Of a stretch of 64,000 nt of DNA, positions 19,070 to 27,914 are shown one piece after another. The stretch comes from Streptomyces sp. SS1-1. GTDB lineage: Bacteria; Actinomycetota; Actinomycetes; Streptomycetales; Streptomycetaceae. The stretch spans positions 3,016,501 through 3,080,500 of the forward strand of contig NZ_WBXN01000004.1 of NCBI RefSeq assembly GCF_008973465.1, read 5' to 3'. A program made the position numbers and the translations under genes. Numbering within the stretch: position 1 is the stretch's first letter; every line of letters begins with the position of its first letter. The notes below the pieces were generated by a model. It was given only the letters and a program-made list of their open reading frames with translations, was not told the DNA's origin and ran no database searches.

Positions 19070-20080
19070 ATGACCCTGAGCTCCGATGTGATCGAAGACG
19101 CCCCGAAGGCGAACGACGACACCCCGACTCACTCCGCCACGCTCGGCGGGGAGAAGAAACGGTCGATCGAGCAGATCGCGCTTCTCCTCTTCATCATCGT
19201 GCCCTTCGTCGCGCTGGTCGCGGCCGTTCCCCTGGCCTGGGGCTGGGGAGTGAGCTGGCTCGACCTCGGCCTGATGGTCTTCTTCTACTTCCTCGGCTGC
19301 CACGGCATCACGATCGGCTTCCACCGGTACTTCACGCACGGTTCGTTCAAGGCCAAGCGGCCGCTGCGGATCGCTCTGGCCGTCGCCGGGTCGATGGCCG
19401 TGGAGGGCCCGGTCGTCCGCTGGGTGGCGGACCACCGCAAGCACCACAAGTTCTCGGACGCCGAGGGCGACCCGCATTCGCCGTGGCGCTTCGGTGAGAC
19501 CCTGCCCGCCCTGATGAAGGGCCTGTGGTGGGCGCACATCGGATGGATGTTCGACGAGGAGCAGACGCCGCAGGAGAAGTACGCGCCGGACCTGATCAAG
19601 GACCCCGCGATCCGCGCCGTCTCCCGTCACTTCGTGTCCTTCACGATCCTCTCCCTGGCCCTGCCCGCCGTGATCGGCGGCCTGGTGACGATGTCCTGGT
19701 GGGGCGCGTTCACCGGCTTCTTCTGGGGGTCCCTCGTCCGGGTGGCCCTGCTGCACCACGTGACCTGGTCGATCAACTCCATCTGCCACGCCGTGGGCAA
19801 GCGCCCGTTCAAGTCCCGGGACCGCTCGGGCAACGTGTGGTGGCTGGCCGTGCTGTCGTGCGGCGAGTCCTGGCACAACCTGCACCACGCCGACCCGACG
19901 TCCGCGCGGCACGGTGTGGAGCGCTGGCAGATCGACTCCTCGGCCCGCTTCATCCGGATCTTCGAGAAGTTCGGCTGGGCCTACGACGTGCGCTGGCCGT
20001 CACGCTCGCGTATCGATTCCCGCCGGAACACCGGGGAAGACGGCGCCCGGCGCCGGAAGGAACCCGCGAAGGCGGCATGA
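19070..20080 (+). CDS. Acyl-CoA/fatty acid delta-9-type desaturase
   Basis: A 336-residue membrane di-iron desaturase. The three His boxes are HRYFTH (85-90), HRKHHK (122-127) and HNLHH (269-273). Paired membrane spans lie at about 35-75 and 185-220. Such enzymes introduce double bonds in acyl chains of membrane lipids, using an electron-transfer partner. The ATG is preceded by GGGGA. The stop overlaps the start of the TetR gene by ATGA, and paired palindromes sit on the promoter, so membrane-fluidity feedback is likely. Confidence 0.92.
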   Translation: MTLSSDVIEDAPKANDDTPTHSATLGGEKKRSIEQIALLLFIIVPFVALVAAVPLAWGWGVSWLDLGLMVFFYFLGCHGITIGFHRYFTHGSFKAKRPLRIALAVAGSMAVEGPVVRWVADHRKHHKFSDAEGDPHSPWRFGETLPALMKGLWWAHIGWMFDEEQTPQEKYAPDLIKDPAIRAVSRHFVSFTILSLALPAVIGGLVTMSWWGAFTGFFWGSLVRVALLHHVTWSINSICHAVGKRPFKSRDRSGNVWWLAVLSCGESWHNLHHADPTSARHGVERWQIDSSARFIRIFEKFGWAYDVRWPSRSRIDSRRNTGEDGARRRKEPAKAA

Positions 20081-20754
20081 TTGACGCCGTGGCGACCGAC
20101 TCCAGCAGCACCTCCAGCAACGAAAAGCCGCGGCGGGCGCGCCGTACCCGGATGACCGGTGCGGAGCGCCGCCAGCAGTTGCTGGAGATCGGTCGCACCC
20201 TGTTCGCCGCGAAGGGGTTCGAGGGCACGTCGGTGGAGGAGATCGCGGCGAAGGCCGGGGTGTCCAAGCCGGTGGTGTACGAGCACTTCGGCGGCAAGGA
20301 GGGCCTGTACGCGGTCGTCGTGGACCGCGAGATGCGGCGGCTCCTCGACATGGTGACCGGCTCGCTGACCGCGGGGCATCCGCGGGAGCTGTGCGAGCAG
20401 GCGGCCTTCGCGCTGCTGGACTACATCGAGGAGTACACGGACGGGTTCCGCATCCTGGTCCGTGACTCGCCCATCCCCCAGTCGACGGGGTCGTTCGCCT
20501 CGCTGATCTCCGACATCGCCACCCAGGTGGAGGACATCCTCGGCCGCGAGTTCAAGAGCCGCGGCTTCGACCCGAAGCTGGCGCCGCTGTACGCGCAGGC
20601 GCTGGTGGGGATGGTCGCCCTGACGGGGCAGTGGTGGCTGGACGTGCGCCGGCCGAAGAAGGCCGAGGTGGCGGCCCACCTGGTGAACCTGGCCTGGCAC
20701 GGCCTCGACGGGCTGGAGGCCCGGCCGCATCTGATCGGCCGCCGCAAGAACTGA
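20077..20754 (+). CDS. TetR-family regulator of the desaturase operon
   Basis: A 225-residue TetR-type repressor. The HTH is at about residues 38-75 (FAAKGFEGTSVEEIAAKAGVSKPVVYEHF, of which the recognition helix is SKPVVYEHF), and the C-terminal ligand domain is all-helical. The ATG at 20077 overlaps the desaturase stop (ATGA). Coupling to a desaturase and the palindromes upstream suggest that it senses acyl-CoA or fatty acids, by analogy with other actinobacterial fatty-acid TetR regulators; the ligand is inferred. Confidence 0.85.
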   Translation: MIDAVATDSSSTSSNEKPRRARRTRMTGAERRQQLLEIGRTLFAAKGFEGTSVEEIAAKAGVSKPVVYEHFGGKEGLYAVVVDREMRRLLDMVTGSLTAGHPRELCEQAAFALLDYIEEYTDGFRILVRDSPIPQSTGSFASLISDIATQVEDILGREFKSRGFDPKLAPLYAQALVGMVALTGQWWLDVRRPKKAEVAAHLVNLAWHGLDGLEARPHLIGRRKN

Positions 20755-20779
20755 CGCCGGCGCGAACCCGGGCACGGAC

Positions 20780-20820
20780 ACGGGCGCGCGGGGTGCCCCC
20801 ACAGCACCCCGCGCGCCCGT
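20780..20820. terminator. Strong bidirectional terminator
   Basis: ACGGGCGCGCGGGGTG (20780-20795) pairs perfectly over 16 bp with CACCCCGCGCGCCCGT (20805-20820) around a 9-base loop. It lies between the convergent TetR and CsbD genes. Confidence 0.8.
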
Positions 20821-20844
20821 GCCGGTCTTCGCGGGCGGTGTCCG

Positions 20845-21018
20845 TCAGTGCTTGAAGGTGTCCTTGCCCTTCTCCTTCGCCTGACGCGCGTCGCCCTTCA
20901 TCTGGTCGGCCTTGCCCTCGGCGGTCATCCGCTCGTTGCCGGTCATCCGGCCCATGGCTTCCTTGGCCTTGCCCTTGGCCTGTTCCTTCATGGCCCGGGA
21001 CTTCTCTTCCTTCGCCAC
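20845..21018 (-). CDS. CsbD-family stress protein
   Basis: A 57-residue hydrophilic Lys/Glu/Met-rich protein with the CsbD pattern KGKAKEAMGRMTGNERMTAEGKADQMKG. CsbD proteins are small, disordered and stress-induced; in Streptomyces they are often under SigB-like control. The GTG at 21018 lies 8 bases after GGAG; another GTG at 21027 overlaps that site and is less likely. Confidence 0.8.
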   Translation of the reverse strand: MAKEEKSRAMKEQAKGKAKEAMGRMTGNERMTAEGKADQMKGDARQAKEKGKDTFKH

Positions 21019-21080
21019 GTTGCTCACTCCCGCAAGGTTCGACGTCGCTGCCACGGAACGGGTGTCCCGCAGGGCACCGG

Positions 21081-21449
21081 TCAAACAGCGGGATCGGGCT
21101 CCAGGAACTCCAGCCGGTTGCCGACCGGGTCGTGGGAGAAGAAGCGCCGGTGCCCGGGGAGGTCGCCGTCCCACTCCACGGGGGCGCCGAGAGCGGCCAG
21201 CCGGGCGCCGTACGCGGCGATGCCGGTGACCCGCAGTCCGGGGTGCGCCTTGCGGGCCGGGCGGAAGTCCTGCTCGACGCCGAGGTGCAGCCGCACGCCG
21301 CAGGCCTGGAACCAGCAGCCGCCGCGTGCCGCGAGCACGGGGGGCTTGGGGATCTCGGTCATGCCGAGGACGTCCACGTAGTACGCGCGCAGGCGGTCCT
21401 CGGAGCCGGGCGGGGCGGCGAGCTGGACGTGGTCGACGGCGCTGATCAT
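21081..21449 (-). CDS. VOC-superfamily (glyoxalase-fold) protein
   Basis: A 122-residue protein with the vicinal-oxygen-chelate fold. It starts DHVQLAAPPGSEDRLRAYYVDVLGM and ends with HDPVGNRLEFLEP, where the Glu is the usual metal ligand. Substrate unknown. Its ATG overlaps the stop of the upstream methyltransferase gene (TGATG), with AAGGAG in front, so the two are one operon. Confidence 0.85.
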   Translation of the reverse strand: MISAVDHVQLAAPPGSEDRLRAYYVDVLGMTEIPKPPVLAARGGCWFQACGVRLHLGVEQDFRPARKAHPGLRVTGIAAYGARLAALGAPVEWDGDLPGHRRFFSHDPVGNRLEFLEPDPAV

Positions 21450-22264
21450 CACCGCTCCTTGCGGGCGACGGCGAAGATGCGGCGGAACGGGAACGGGGTG
21501 CCGTGCGGGCCGGGCGGGTACGCCTCGCGCAGCGCGGCCCGGTAGGCGTCCAGGAAGGCGTCGCGGCGGGCGGGGTCGTCGGCGAGCGCGGTGAGGACGG
21601 GGCGCAGGCCGGTGCCCTTCACCCAGTCCAGGACGGGGTCCTCGCCGGGCAGGAGATGCAGGTACGTCGTCTCCCACACGTCCGCCGCGCAGTCCAGGGC
21701 GGTCAGGCGGGCCAGATAGTCCCGTGGGTCGTGCACGGCGTCGGAGTGGCGCAGGACGTCCGCGATGCCGTGGCGGGCGGCGAGGTCGCGCATCAGACGA
21801 TGGCTGGGGGCGTCGAAGTTGCCGGGGACCTGGAAGGCGAAGGTGCCGCCGGGGCGCAGGCCGGCCACCCAGGAGCCGAAGCGGGCGGCGTGGCCCGGCA
21901 CCCACTGCAGGGTGGCGCTGCTGACGATCAGGTCGTACGGCTCCTCGGGCGTCCAGGTGCCGACGTCGGCGTGGGCGAAGTCCAGGCGGCCGCCGCCCTC
22001 GGTGGGGCCCTCGTGCTCGGTGAGGGCGCGGTCCAGCATCGCGGCGGAGTTGTCGAATCCGGTGATGTGGGCGGTGGGCCAGCGGGCGGCGAGCAGGGCG
22101 GTGACGTTGCCGGGGCCGCAGCCGAGGTCGGCGATACGGGGGCGGTCGCCGGGGAGCGGGGGGATGCGGGCCAGGAGGTCGGTGAAGGGGCGGGCGCGGT
22201 GATCGGCGTGACGCAGGTACTGGGCCGGGTCCCAGGTGGGGGTGGGGGTGACGGCTGCGGACAT
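21449..22264 (-). CDS. tam: Trans-aconitate methyltransferase-like SAM enzyme
   Basis: A 271-residue class I methyltransferase. The SAM motif is IADLGCGPGNVTALLAARW (about residues 43-61), then GFDNSAAML and the Tam-like motif DLIVSSATLQWVPGH. Tam methylates trans-aconitate, which would otherwise inhibit aconitase. The gene is divergent from a MarR gene, and their shared 94-base gap holds a perfect palindrome. The symbol is given by family resemblance. Confidence 0.8.
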   Translation of the reverse strand: MSAAVTPTPTWDPAQYLRHADHRARPFTDLLARIPPLPGDRPRIADLGCGPGNVTALLAARWPTAHITGFDNSAAMLDRALTEHEGPTEGGGRLDFAHADVGTWTPEEPYDLIVSSATLQWVPGHAARFGSWVAGLRPGGTFAFQVPGNFDAPSHRLMRDLAARHGIADVLRHSDAVHDPRDYLARLTALDCAADVWETTYLHLLPGEDPVLDWVKGTGLRPVLTALADDPARRDAFLDAYRAALREAYPPGPHGTPFPFRRIFAVARKER

Positions 22265-22309
22265 GGCGGGGCCTCCTGTCTTCCGGGTTCCAGCCTGCCC
22301 CCCGTTTTA

Positions 22310-22323
22310 TCTTGACGTCAAGA
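22310..22323. promoter_or_regulatory. Perfect 14-bp palindrome, likely MarR operator
   Basis: TCTTGACGTCAAGA at 22310-22323 is its own reverse complement. It lies between the divergent tam and marR-type genes and includes a TTGACG -35-like hexamer on both strands, so a bound MarR protein would block both directions. Confidence 0.55.
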
Positions 22324-22358
22324 GACTTCACATCGACACAACCACTACACTGATCGTC

Positions 22359-22856
22359 ATGGAGGACGAGGTCGATCGGCTGGTCGCAGCGTGGCGCCGG
22401 GAGCGCCCGGACCTCGACGTGGAACCACTCGAGGTGCTCAGCCGGGTGAGCAGGCTGGCCCGGCATCTGGACCGTGCGCGCCGGCTGGCGTTTTCCGAGC
22501 ACAGTCTGGAGCCGTGGGAGTTCGACGTGCTGACCGCGCTGCGGCGCGCGGGTGATCCGTACCAGCTCTCGCCGGGGCAGTTGCTGACCCAGACGCTGGT
22601 CACCTCGGGCACGATGACGAACCGTATCGACCGGCTGGCCAAGAAGGGGCTGGTGGAGCGGCTGCCCGACCCGAGCGACCGGCGCGGGGTGCTGGTGCGG
22701 CTCACGGCCGAGGGGCGCGATCGGGCCGACCAGGCGCTGGCGGGGCTGCTCGCGCAGGAGCGGGCGATCCTGGGGGAGCTGTCGGGGGGGCAGCGGGCCG
22801 AGTTGGCGGGGTTGCTGCGCAGGCTTACGGCGCCCTTCGACAACATTCCGGGCTAG
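22359..22856 (+). CDS. MarR-family transcriptional regulator
   Basis: A 165-residue winged-helix regulator. The core LEPWEFDVLTALRRAGDPYQLSPGQLLTQTLVTSGTMTNRIDRLAKKGLVER (about residues 48-98) is the MarR HTH, and DRRGVLVRLTAEG is the wing. The ATG at 22359 has no ribosome site, and TACACT at 22346-22351 would place the transcription start at the ATG, so it is probably leaderless. It likely controls itself and the divergent tam operon. Confidence 0.88.
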   Translation: MEDEVDRLVAAWRRERPDLDVEPLEVLSRVSRLARHLDRARRLAFSEHSLEPWEFDVLTALRRAGDPYQLSPGQLLTQTLVTSGTMTNRIDRLAKKGLVERLPDPSDRRGVLVRLTAEGRDRADQALAGLLAQERAILGELSGGQRAELAGLLRRLTAPFDNIPG

Positions 22857-22880
22857 GTGCGCGTTCGGGTGCGGCGCCGT

Positions 22881-22974
22881 CGTGGCTGGTCGCGCAGTTC
22901 CCCGCGCCCCTGAAAAGCCGTTCCGCCACCCTCTGAAAAGCCGTTCCGCCCGGCCCCCTGGAAAGCCGTTGCCG
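22881..22974. repeat. Streptomyces dispersed intergenic repeat with tandem CTGAAAAGCCGTTCCGCC units
   Basis: GGCTGGTCGCGCAGTTCCCC, running on to GCGCCCCTGAAAAG, is a sequence I recognise as very frequent between Streptomyces genes. Here it continues as three degenerate units of about 20-23 bases (CTGAAAAGCCGTTCCGCC, CTGAAAAGCCGTTCCGCC, CTGGAAAGCCGTTGCC). The block fills the gap between the MarR and response-regulator genes and contains no gene. Confidence 0.65.
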
Positions 22975-23748
22975 TCAGGCGCTGGTTGTGGCCTCCGGGA
23001 GGATTCGGGGTTGGGGGGTCAGGTCGACCGGGCCCACTCCCGCCCGGCGGGCCAGGGCTACCGCGGCCAGGGTGGAGTGGACGCCCAGCTTGCCCAGGAC
23101 GTTCTGCATGTGGGTGCGGACCGTGTGCGGGGAGAGGAACAGGCGCTCGGCGACGGCCTTGCGGCCCAGGCCCGCCACCATGCAGCGCAGCACCTCCCGC
23201 TCGCGCGGGGTCAGCGACTCCACGAGCCGCTCGCTCTCCGTACGGTGCTTGCGGGCCGCCGTCAGCTCGCGCAGCACCCCCGTGAGCAGGGCGGGCGGCA
23301 GATGCGTCTCGTCGCGCAGCACCCCGCGGATCACCGTGAGCAGCCGGGACAGCGAGCAGTCCTTGGCGACCCAGCCGGACGCCCCGGCCTGCAGGGCCAG
23401 CGCGGCCCGGCGCGGGTCGTCCTTCTCGGCGAGGACGACGGTCCGTACGGCGGGCTGCGCGGAGCGGACGCCCGCGACCAGCGAGATGCCGTCGACCAGG
23501 CCGTCCTCGCCCACCTCCTGGACGGGCGGGGCGGGCCGTATGCCCGGCATGGCGCCGCCCAGGTCGGCGTCGACGAGCAGCACGTCGAAGCGGCGCCCCT
23601 CGGCGGCCGCGCGCTCCAGGCAGCGCAGCGCGGCCGGACCGCTGCCCGCGGCGGAGACCTCGACGTCGGGCTCGGCCGCCAGCGCGGCGGCGAGCGACTC
23701 GGCGAAGATGCGATGGTCGTCGACGACCAGGACTCGGATGCGAACCAC
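22975..23748 (-). CDS. LuxR/NarL-type response regulator
   Basis: A 257-residue regulator with an N-terminal receiver (VLVVDDHRIF; phospho-Asp in FDVLLVDADLG at about residue 58) and a C-terminal GerE HTH (LTPREREVLRCMVAGLGRKAVAERLFLSPHTVRTHMQNVLGKLG). The conserved Lys of the receiver is present (WVAKD). No histidine kinase is adjacent, so it is an orphan. The GTG at 23748 follows AAGGGGG; a longer open frame upstream is rejected. Confidence 0.88.
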   Translation of the reverse strand: MVRIRVLVVDDHRIFAESLAAALAAEPDVEVSAAGSGPAALRCLERAAAEGRRFDVLLVDADLGGAMPGIRPAPPVQEVGEDGLVDGISLVAGVRSAQPAVRTVVLAEKDDPRRAALALQAGASGWVAKDCSLSRLLTVIRGVLRDETHLPPALLTGVLRELTAARKHRTESERLVESLTPREREVLRCMVAGLGRKAVAERLFLSPHTVRTHMQNVLGKLGVHSTLAAVALARRAGVGPVDLTPQPRILPEATTSA

Positions 23749-24033
23749 GAAACCCCCTTCCCCGAGCTCCCGAAGAGCAGGGGATACCCCATCGTCATGA
23801 GGACGACACCGGGAGACGAACACGGTCGCGGGCGCGACGCCCGAAGCACGAAGGGCACGCACGGCCGCCGCCGTGCAGGAACTGCTACCCCCCACTTCGG
23901 GCGTCGAACCCGACTGTCTCGCCCCCTGATCAGCACCGGCCCCCACCGGTGCTGCTCATCAGAGTACGGGCGGGGGGCAGGAGCGGAAGCGAATTTGCAG
24001 AACTGGTTCGCCGACGCGTTTATGGTGAGCCGC

Positions 24034-24477
24034 ATGTTTCGTCTGGAGACAGAAGTCGACACTTCCCGGCGGGATCTGCTCCGGCGGAGACTGCGCGACA
24101 CCAACACGGCGGCCTCCCCGGTGCTCCGCGCCCTGCGCGGAACCCCAGGTGAACGCGAACTTCCGCTCCATGTGTGGGCGTTGGACGACGCGGGCGCCGT
24201 GGCCGGGGGTCTGGTCGGCCACACCTGGGCGACCTGGCTGCACGTCACGTATCTGTGGGTGGACGAACGCCACCGCGGCGCCCGGCTCGGTTCGCATCTG
24301 CTCGCACACGCGGAGCGCGTCGCCCGCGACGAGCGCGGCTGTGCTTCCGTGCGCCTGGAGACATGGGACTTCCAGGCGCCGGAGTTCTACCGGAAGCAGG
24401 GGTACGACGTGGTGTGCGTGATCCCCGACTATCCGCCGGGGATCACCGAGTACACGCTCACCAAGCGGCTGCGCTGA
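24034..24477 (+). CDS. GNAT-family N-acetyltransferase
   Basis: A 147-residue acetyltransferase. LYVTYLWV-like strand 4 (VTYLWVDERHRGARLGSHLLAHAE, about residues 71-94) contains the acetyl-CoA pyrophosphate loop R-G-x-x-L-G. FYRKQGYDVV near the end is the typical C-terminal motif. Substrate unknown. TTGCAG (23994-23999) and TTTATG-like bases near 24019 may be the promoter, giving a leaderless ATG; an in-frame ATG at 24022 is the alternative start. Confidence 0.85.
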   Translation: MFRLETEVDTSRRDLLRRRLRDTNTAASPVLRALRGTPGERELPLHVWALDDAGAVAGGLVGHTWATWLHVTYLWVDERHRGARLGSHLLAHAERVARDERGCASVRLETWDFQAPEFYRKQGYDVVCVIPDYPPGITEYTLTKRLR

Positions 24478-24481
24478 ACAC

Positions 24482-24490
<9 letters not shown>
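24469..24490. terminator. Hairpin spanning both stop codons of convergent genes
   Basis: CTGCGCTGA (24469-24477) pairs perfectly with TCAGCGCAG (24482-24490) around an ACAC loop. The TGA at 24475-24477 ends the acetyltransferase gene and the TCA at 24482-24484 is the galK stop, so the terminator is encoded by the last codons of both genes. Confidence 0.6.
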
Positions 24491-25645
<1,155 letters not shown>

Positions 25646-25718
25646 CCCCTGATCCTGACCTTCCCTGCCGAACCGGCCTCGACGGCCGATGAGTTGACCG
25701 GCCGCTCAGCCGTAGAAC

Positions 25719-26678
25719 CTAGCCAATACGCTGCGCGAACTCCCACGCGTCCCGGACGATGCCCGCGAGGTCGGTGCGGGACGGGTTCCAGCCGAGCCGC
25801 TCGCGGGCGGTGGCGGCGGAGGCGACCAGGACGGCCGGGTCGCCGCCGCGGCGCGGGGCCACCACCTCGGGCACCGGGTGCCCGGTGACCTGACGGACCG
25901 TCTCGATGACCTCGCGGACGGAGAATCCGTTGCCGTTGCCGAGGTTGCAGACGAGGTGCTCGCCCGGCACGGCGGCCTTCAGGGCGAGCAGATGGGCCTC
26001 GGCGAGGTCGGCGACGTGGATGTAGTCGCGGACGCAGGTGCCGTCCGGCGTCGGGTAGTCGTCGCCGAACACGGAGATCGACGCGCGGCGGCCCTGGGCA
26101 ACCTGGAGGACGAGCGGGATCAGGTGCGACTCGGGGTCGTGGCGCTCGCCGTGCTCCCCGTAGGCGCCGGCGACGTTGAAGTAGCGCAGCGACACGGCGG
26201 CCAGGCCGTGGGCCGCGGCCTCGCCGGTGATCATGTGGTCGACGGCGAGCTTGGAGGCGCCGTAGGGGTTGGTGGGCAGCGTGGGCGCCGACTCGACGAT
26301 CGGCACCTCGGCCGGCTCGCCGTAGGTGGCCGCCGTGGAGGAGAAGACGAGGGTGCGCACGCCCGCCTCGCGCATGGCATCGAGGAGGGCCATGGAGCCG
26401 CCGACGTTGTTCTCCCAGTACTTCTCGGGCTTCACGACGGACTCGCCGACCTGGGAGGAGGCGGCGAAGTGCAGGACGCCGTCGAAGGAGGCGTCCAGCC
26501 ACTTGGCGGCGTCACGGATGTCGCCCTCGACGAACGTGGCGCCGGCGGGCACGCCCTCGCGGAAGCCGGTGGAGAGGTTGTCGAGGACGACGACCTCGTT
26601 GCCGGCCTCGATCAGGTGCTGGGCGACCACGCTCCCGACGTAGCCCGCGCCCCCGGTGACCAGAAACTTCCCGCTCAT
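25719..26678 (-). CDS. galE: UDP-glucose 4-epimerase
   Basis: A 319-residue extended SDR enzyme that interconverts UDP-galactose and UDP-glucose. The NAD loop is [13 protein letters not shown] (about residues 5-17). The catalytic pair is Ser/Thr in [11 protein letters not shown] and Tyr-x-x-x-Lys in [11 protein letters not shown]. Its ATG directly follows the galT stop (TAGATG), so translation is coupled. Confidence 0.96.
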   Translation of the reverse strand: MSGKFLVTGGAGYVGSVVAQHLIEAGNEVVVLDNLSTGFREGVPAGATFVEGDIRDAAKWLDASFDGVLHFAASSQVGESVVKPEKYWENNVGGSMALLDAMREAGVRTLVFSSTAATYGEPAEVPIVESAPTLPTNPYGASKLAVDHMITGEAAAHGLAAVSLRYFNVAGAYGEHGERHDPESHLIPLVLQVAQGRRASISVFGDDYPTPDGTCVRDYIHVADLAEAHLLALKAAVPGEHLVCNLGNGNGFSVREVIETVRQVTGHPVPEVVAPRRGGDPAVLVASAATARERLGWNPSRTDLAGIVRDAWEFAQRIG

Positions 26679-27737
26679 CTAACTCGCTACCTCTCGCAGT
26701 CGCCCGGCCGCGCGCTCCGGCGGCACGTCGTTGATGAACACGTTCATGCCGGACTCCGAACCCGCGAGGAACTTCAGCTTGCCGGAGGTACGGCGGATGG
26801 TGAAAAGCTCGAGGTGCAGCGCGAAGTCGTCCCGCGCGACGCCGTCGGACTCCGCCGATCGGCCGAACGGCGCCTGGTGCCAGCCGGAGATGTACGGCGT
26901 GGGCGGCTCGCCCTCGCCGAAGATCCGGTCGAAGCGCCGCAGCAGTTCCAGATAGACCCCGGGGAACTCCGCGCGGGCCGCCTCGTCGAGGGCGAGCAGG
27001 TCCGGCACCCGGCGCCTGGGGTACAGGTGGACCTCGTACGGCCAGTGCGCGGCGTACGGCACGAAGGCCACCCAGTGGTCACTCTCCAGGACGATCCGCT
27101 CCCCGGCGAGTTCGCGCTCCAGGACGGCGTCGAAGAGGTTGCCGCCGCCGGTGGCGGCCTTGTGCCGCGCGAGCGAACGCAGCATCAGGGCGGTGCGGGG
27201 CGTGGTGAAGGGGTAAGCGTAGATCTGCCCGTGCGGATGCCCGAGGGTGACACCGATCTCGGCGCCGCGGTTCTCGAAGCAGAACACCTGCTCGACGGCG
27301 GGCAGCGAGGACAGCTCCGAGGTGCGGTCGGTCCACGCGTCCAGGACGAGGCGCGCCTGTTCCTCGGTCAGATCGGCGAAGGAGGCGTCGTGGTCGGAGG
27401 TGAAGCAGACGACCTCGCAGCGCCCGGAGTCGCCGGCGAGGGACGGGAAGCGGTTCTCGAAGACGACGACGTCGTAGGAGGAGTCGGGGATCTCGCTGAG
27501 CCGGCCGTCCCGGGAGGGGCAGAGGGGGCACTGGTCGGCCGGCGGGTGGTAGGTGCGGCCCTGCCGGTGGGAGGCGATGGCGACGGCGTCCCCGAGGAGG
27601 TCGTCGTGGCGGATCTCCGACGTGGTGACGGTGGGCTCCAGCGGGCGGCGGTCGACCGCCTGGCGCACGGTGTCGTCGCGCAGGTCGTAGTAGATGAGCT
27701 CCCGACCGTCCGCCAGCCGGGTCGAGGTCTTCTTCAC
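26679..27737 (-). CDS. galT: Galactose-1-phosphate uridylyltransferase
   Basis: A 352-residue enzyme that transfers UMP between UDP-glucose and galactose-1-phosphate. CPLCPSRDG is a zinc-site region. GVTLGHPHGQIYAYPF carries the HPH active-site motif with the nucleophilic His, and FENRFPS is conserved. Three in-frame GTG starts exist (27767, 27749, 27737); the last is chosen because GGAG lies 7 bases upstream. It is the first gene of the gal operon. Confidence 0.95.
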   Translation of the reverse strand: MKKTSTRLADGRELIYYDLRDDTVRQAVDRRPLEPTVTTSEIRHDDLLGDAVAIASHRQGRTYHPPADQCPLCPSRDGRLSEIPDSSYDVVVFENRFPSLAGDSGRCEVVCFTSDHDASFADLTEEQARLVLDAWTDRTSELSSLPAVEQVFCFENRGAEIGVTLGHPHGQIYAYPFTTPRTALMLRSLARHKAATGGGNLFDAVLERELAGERIVLESDHWVAFVPYAAHWPYEVHLYPRRRVPDLLALDEAARAEFPGVYLELLRRFDRIFGEGEPPTPYISGWHQAPFGRSAESDGVARDDFALHLELFTIRRTSGKLKFLAGSESGMNVFINDVPPERAAGRLREVAS

Positions 27738-27775
27738 GCGGGACTCCACACTTGTCCGAACCTTCACCCAACAGA

Positions 27776-27864
27776 ATCAAACATAGGAGAACACAACCCA
27801 CCACGGTCGGTCAACATCACGATCAAACAAAAACCGTCACTCGGAGTGTTCAATTACTGAACAC
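27776..27864. promoter_or_regulatory. Divergent galT / symporter control region
   Basis: Two direct copies of ATCAAACA (27776-27783 and 27822-27829) lie in the AT-richer half facing galT; read on the galT strand they are TGTTTGAT. On the symporter side GTGTTCAATTACTGAACAC (27846-27864) is an inverted repeat with perfect 7-bp arms. These are good candidates for binding sites of a galactose-responsive repressor. Confidence 0.5.
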
Positions 27865-27914
27865 GGCGGCGTAGGTTCCGCTCTGGATCGATTCGCTAAA
27901 CGAAGCGAGTACAC

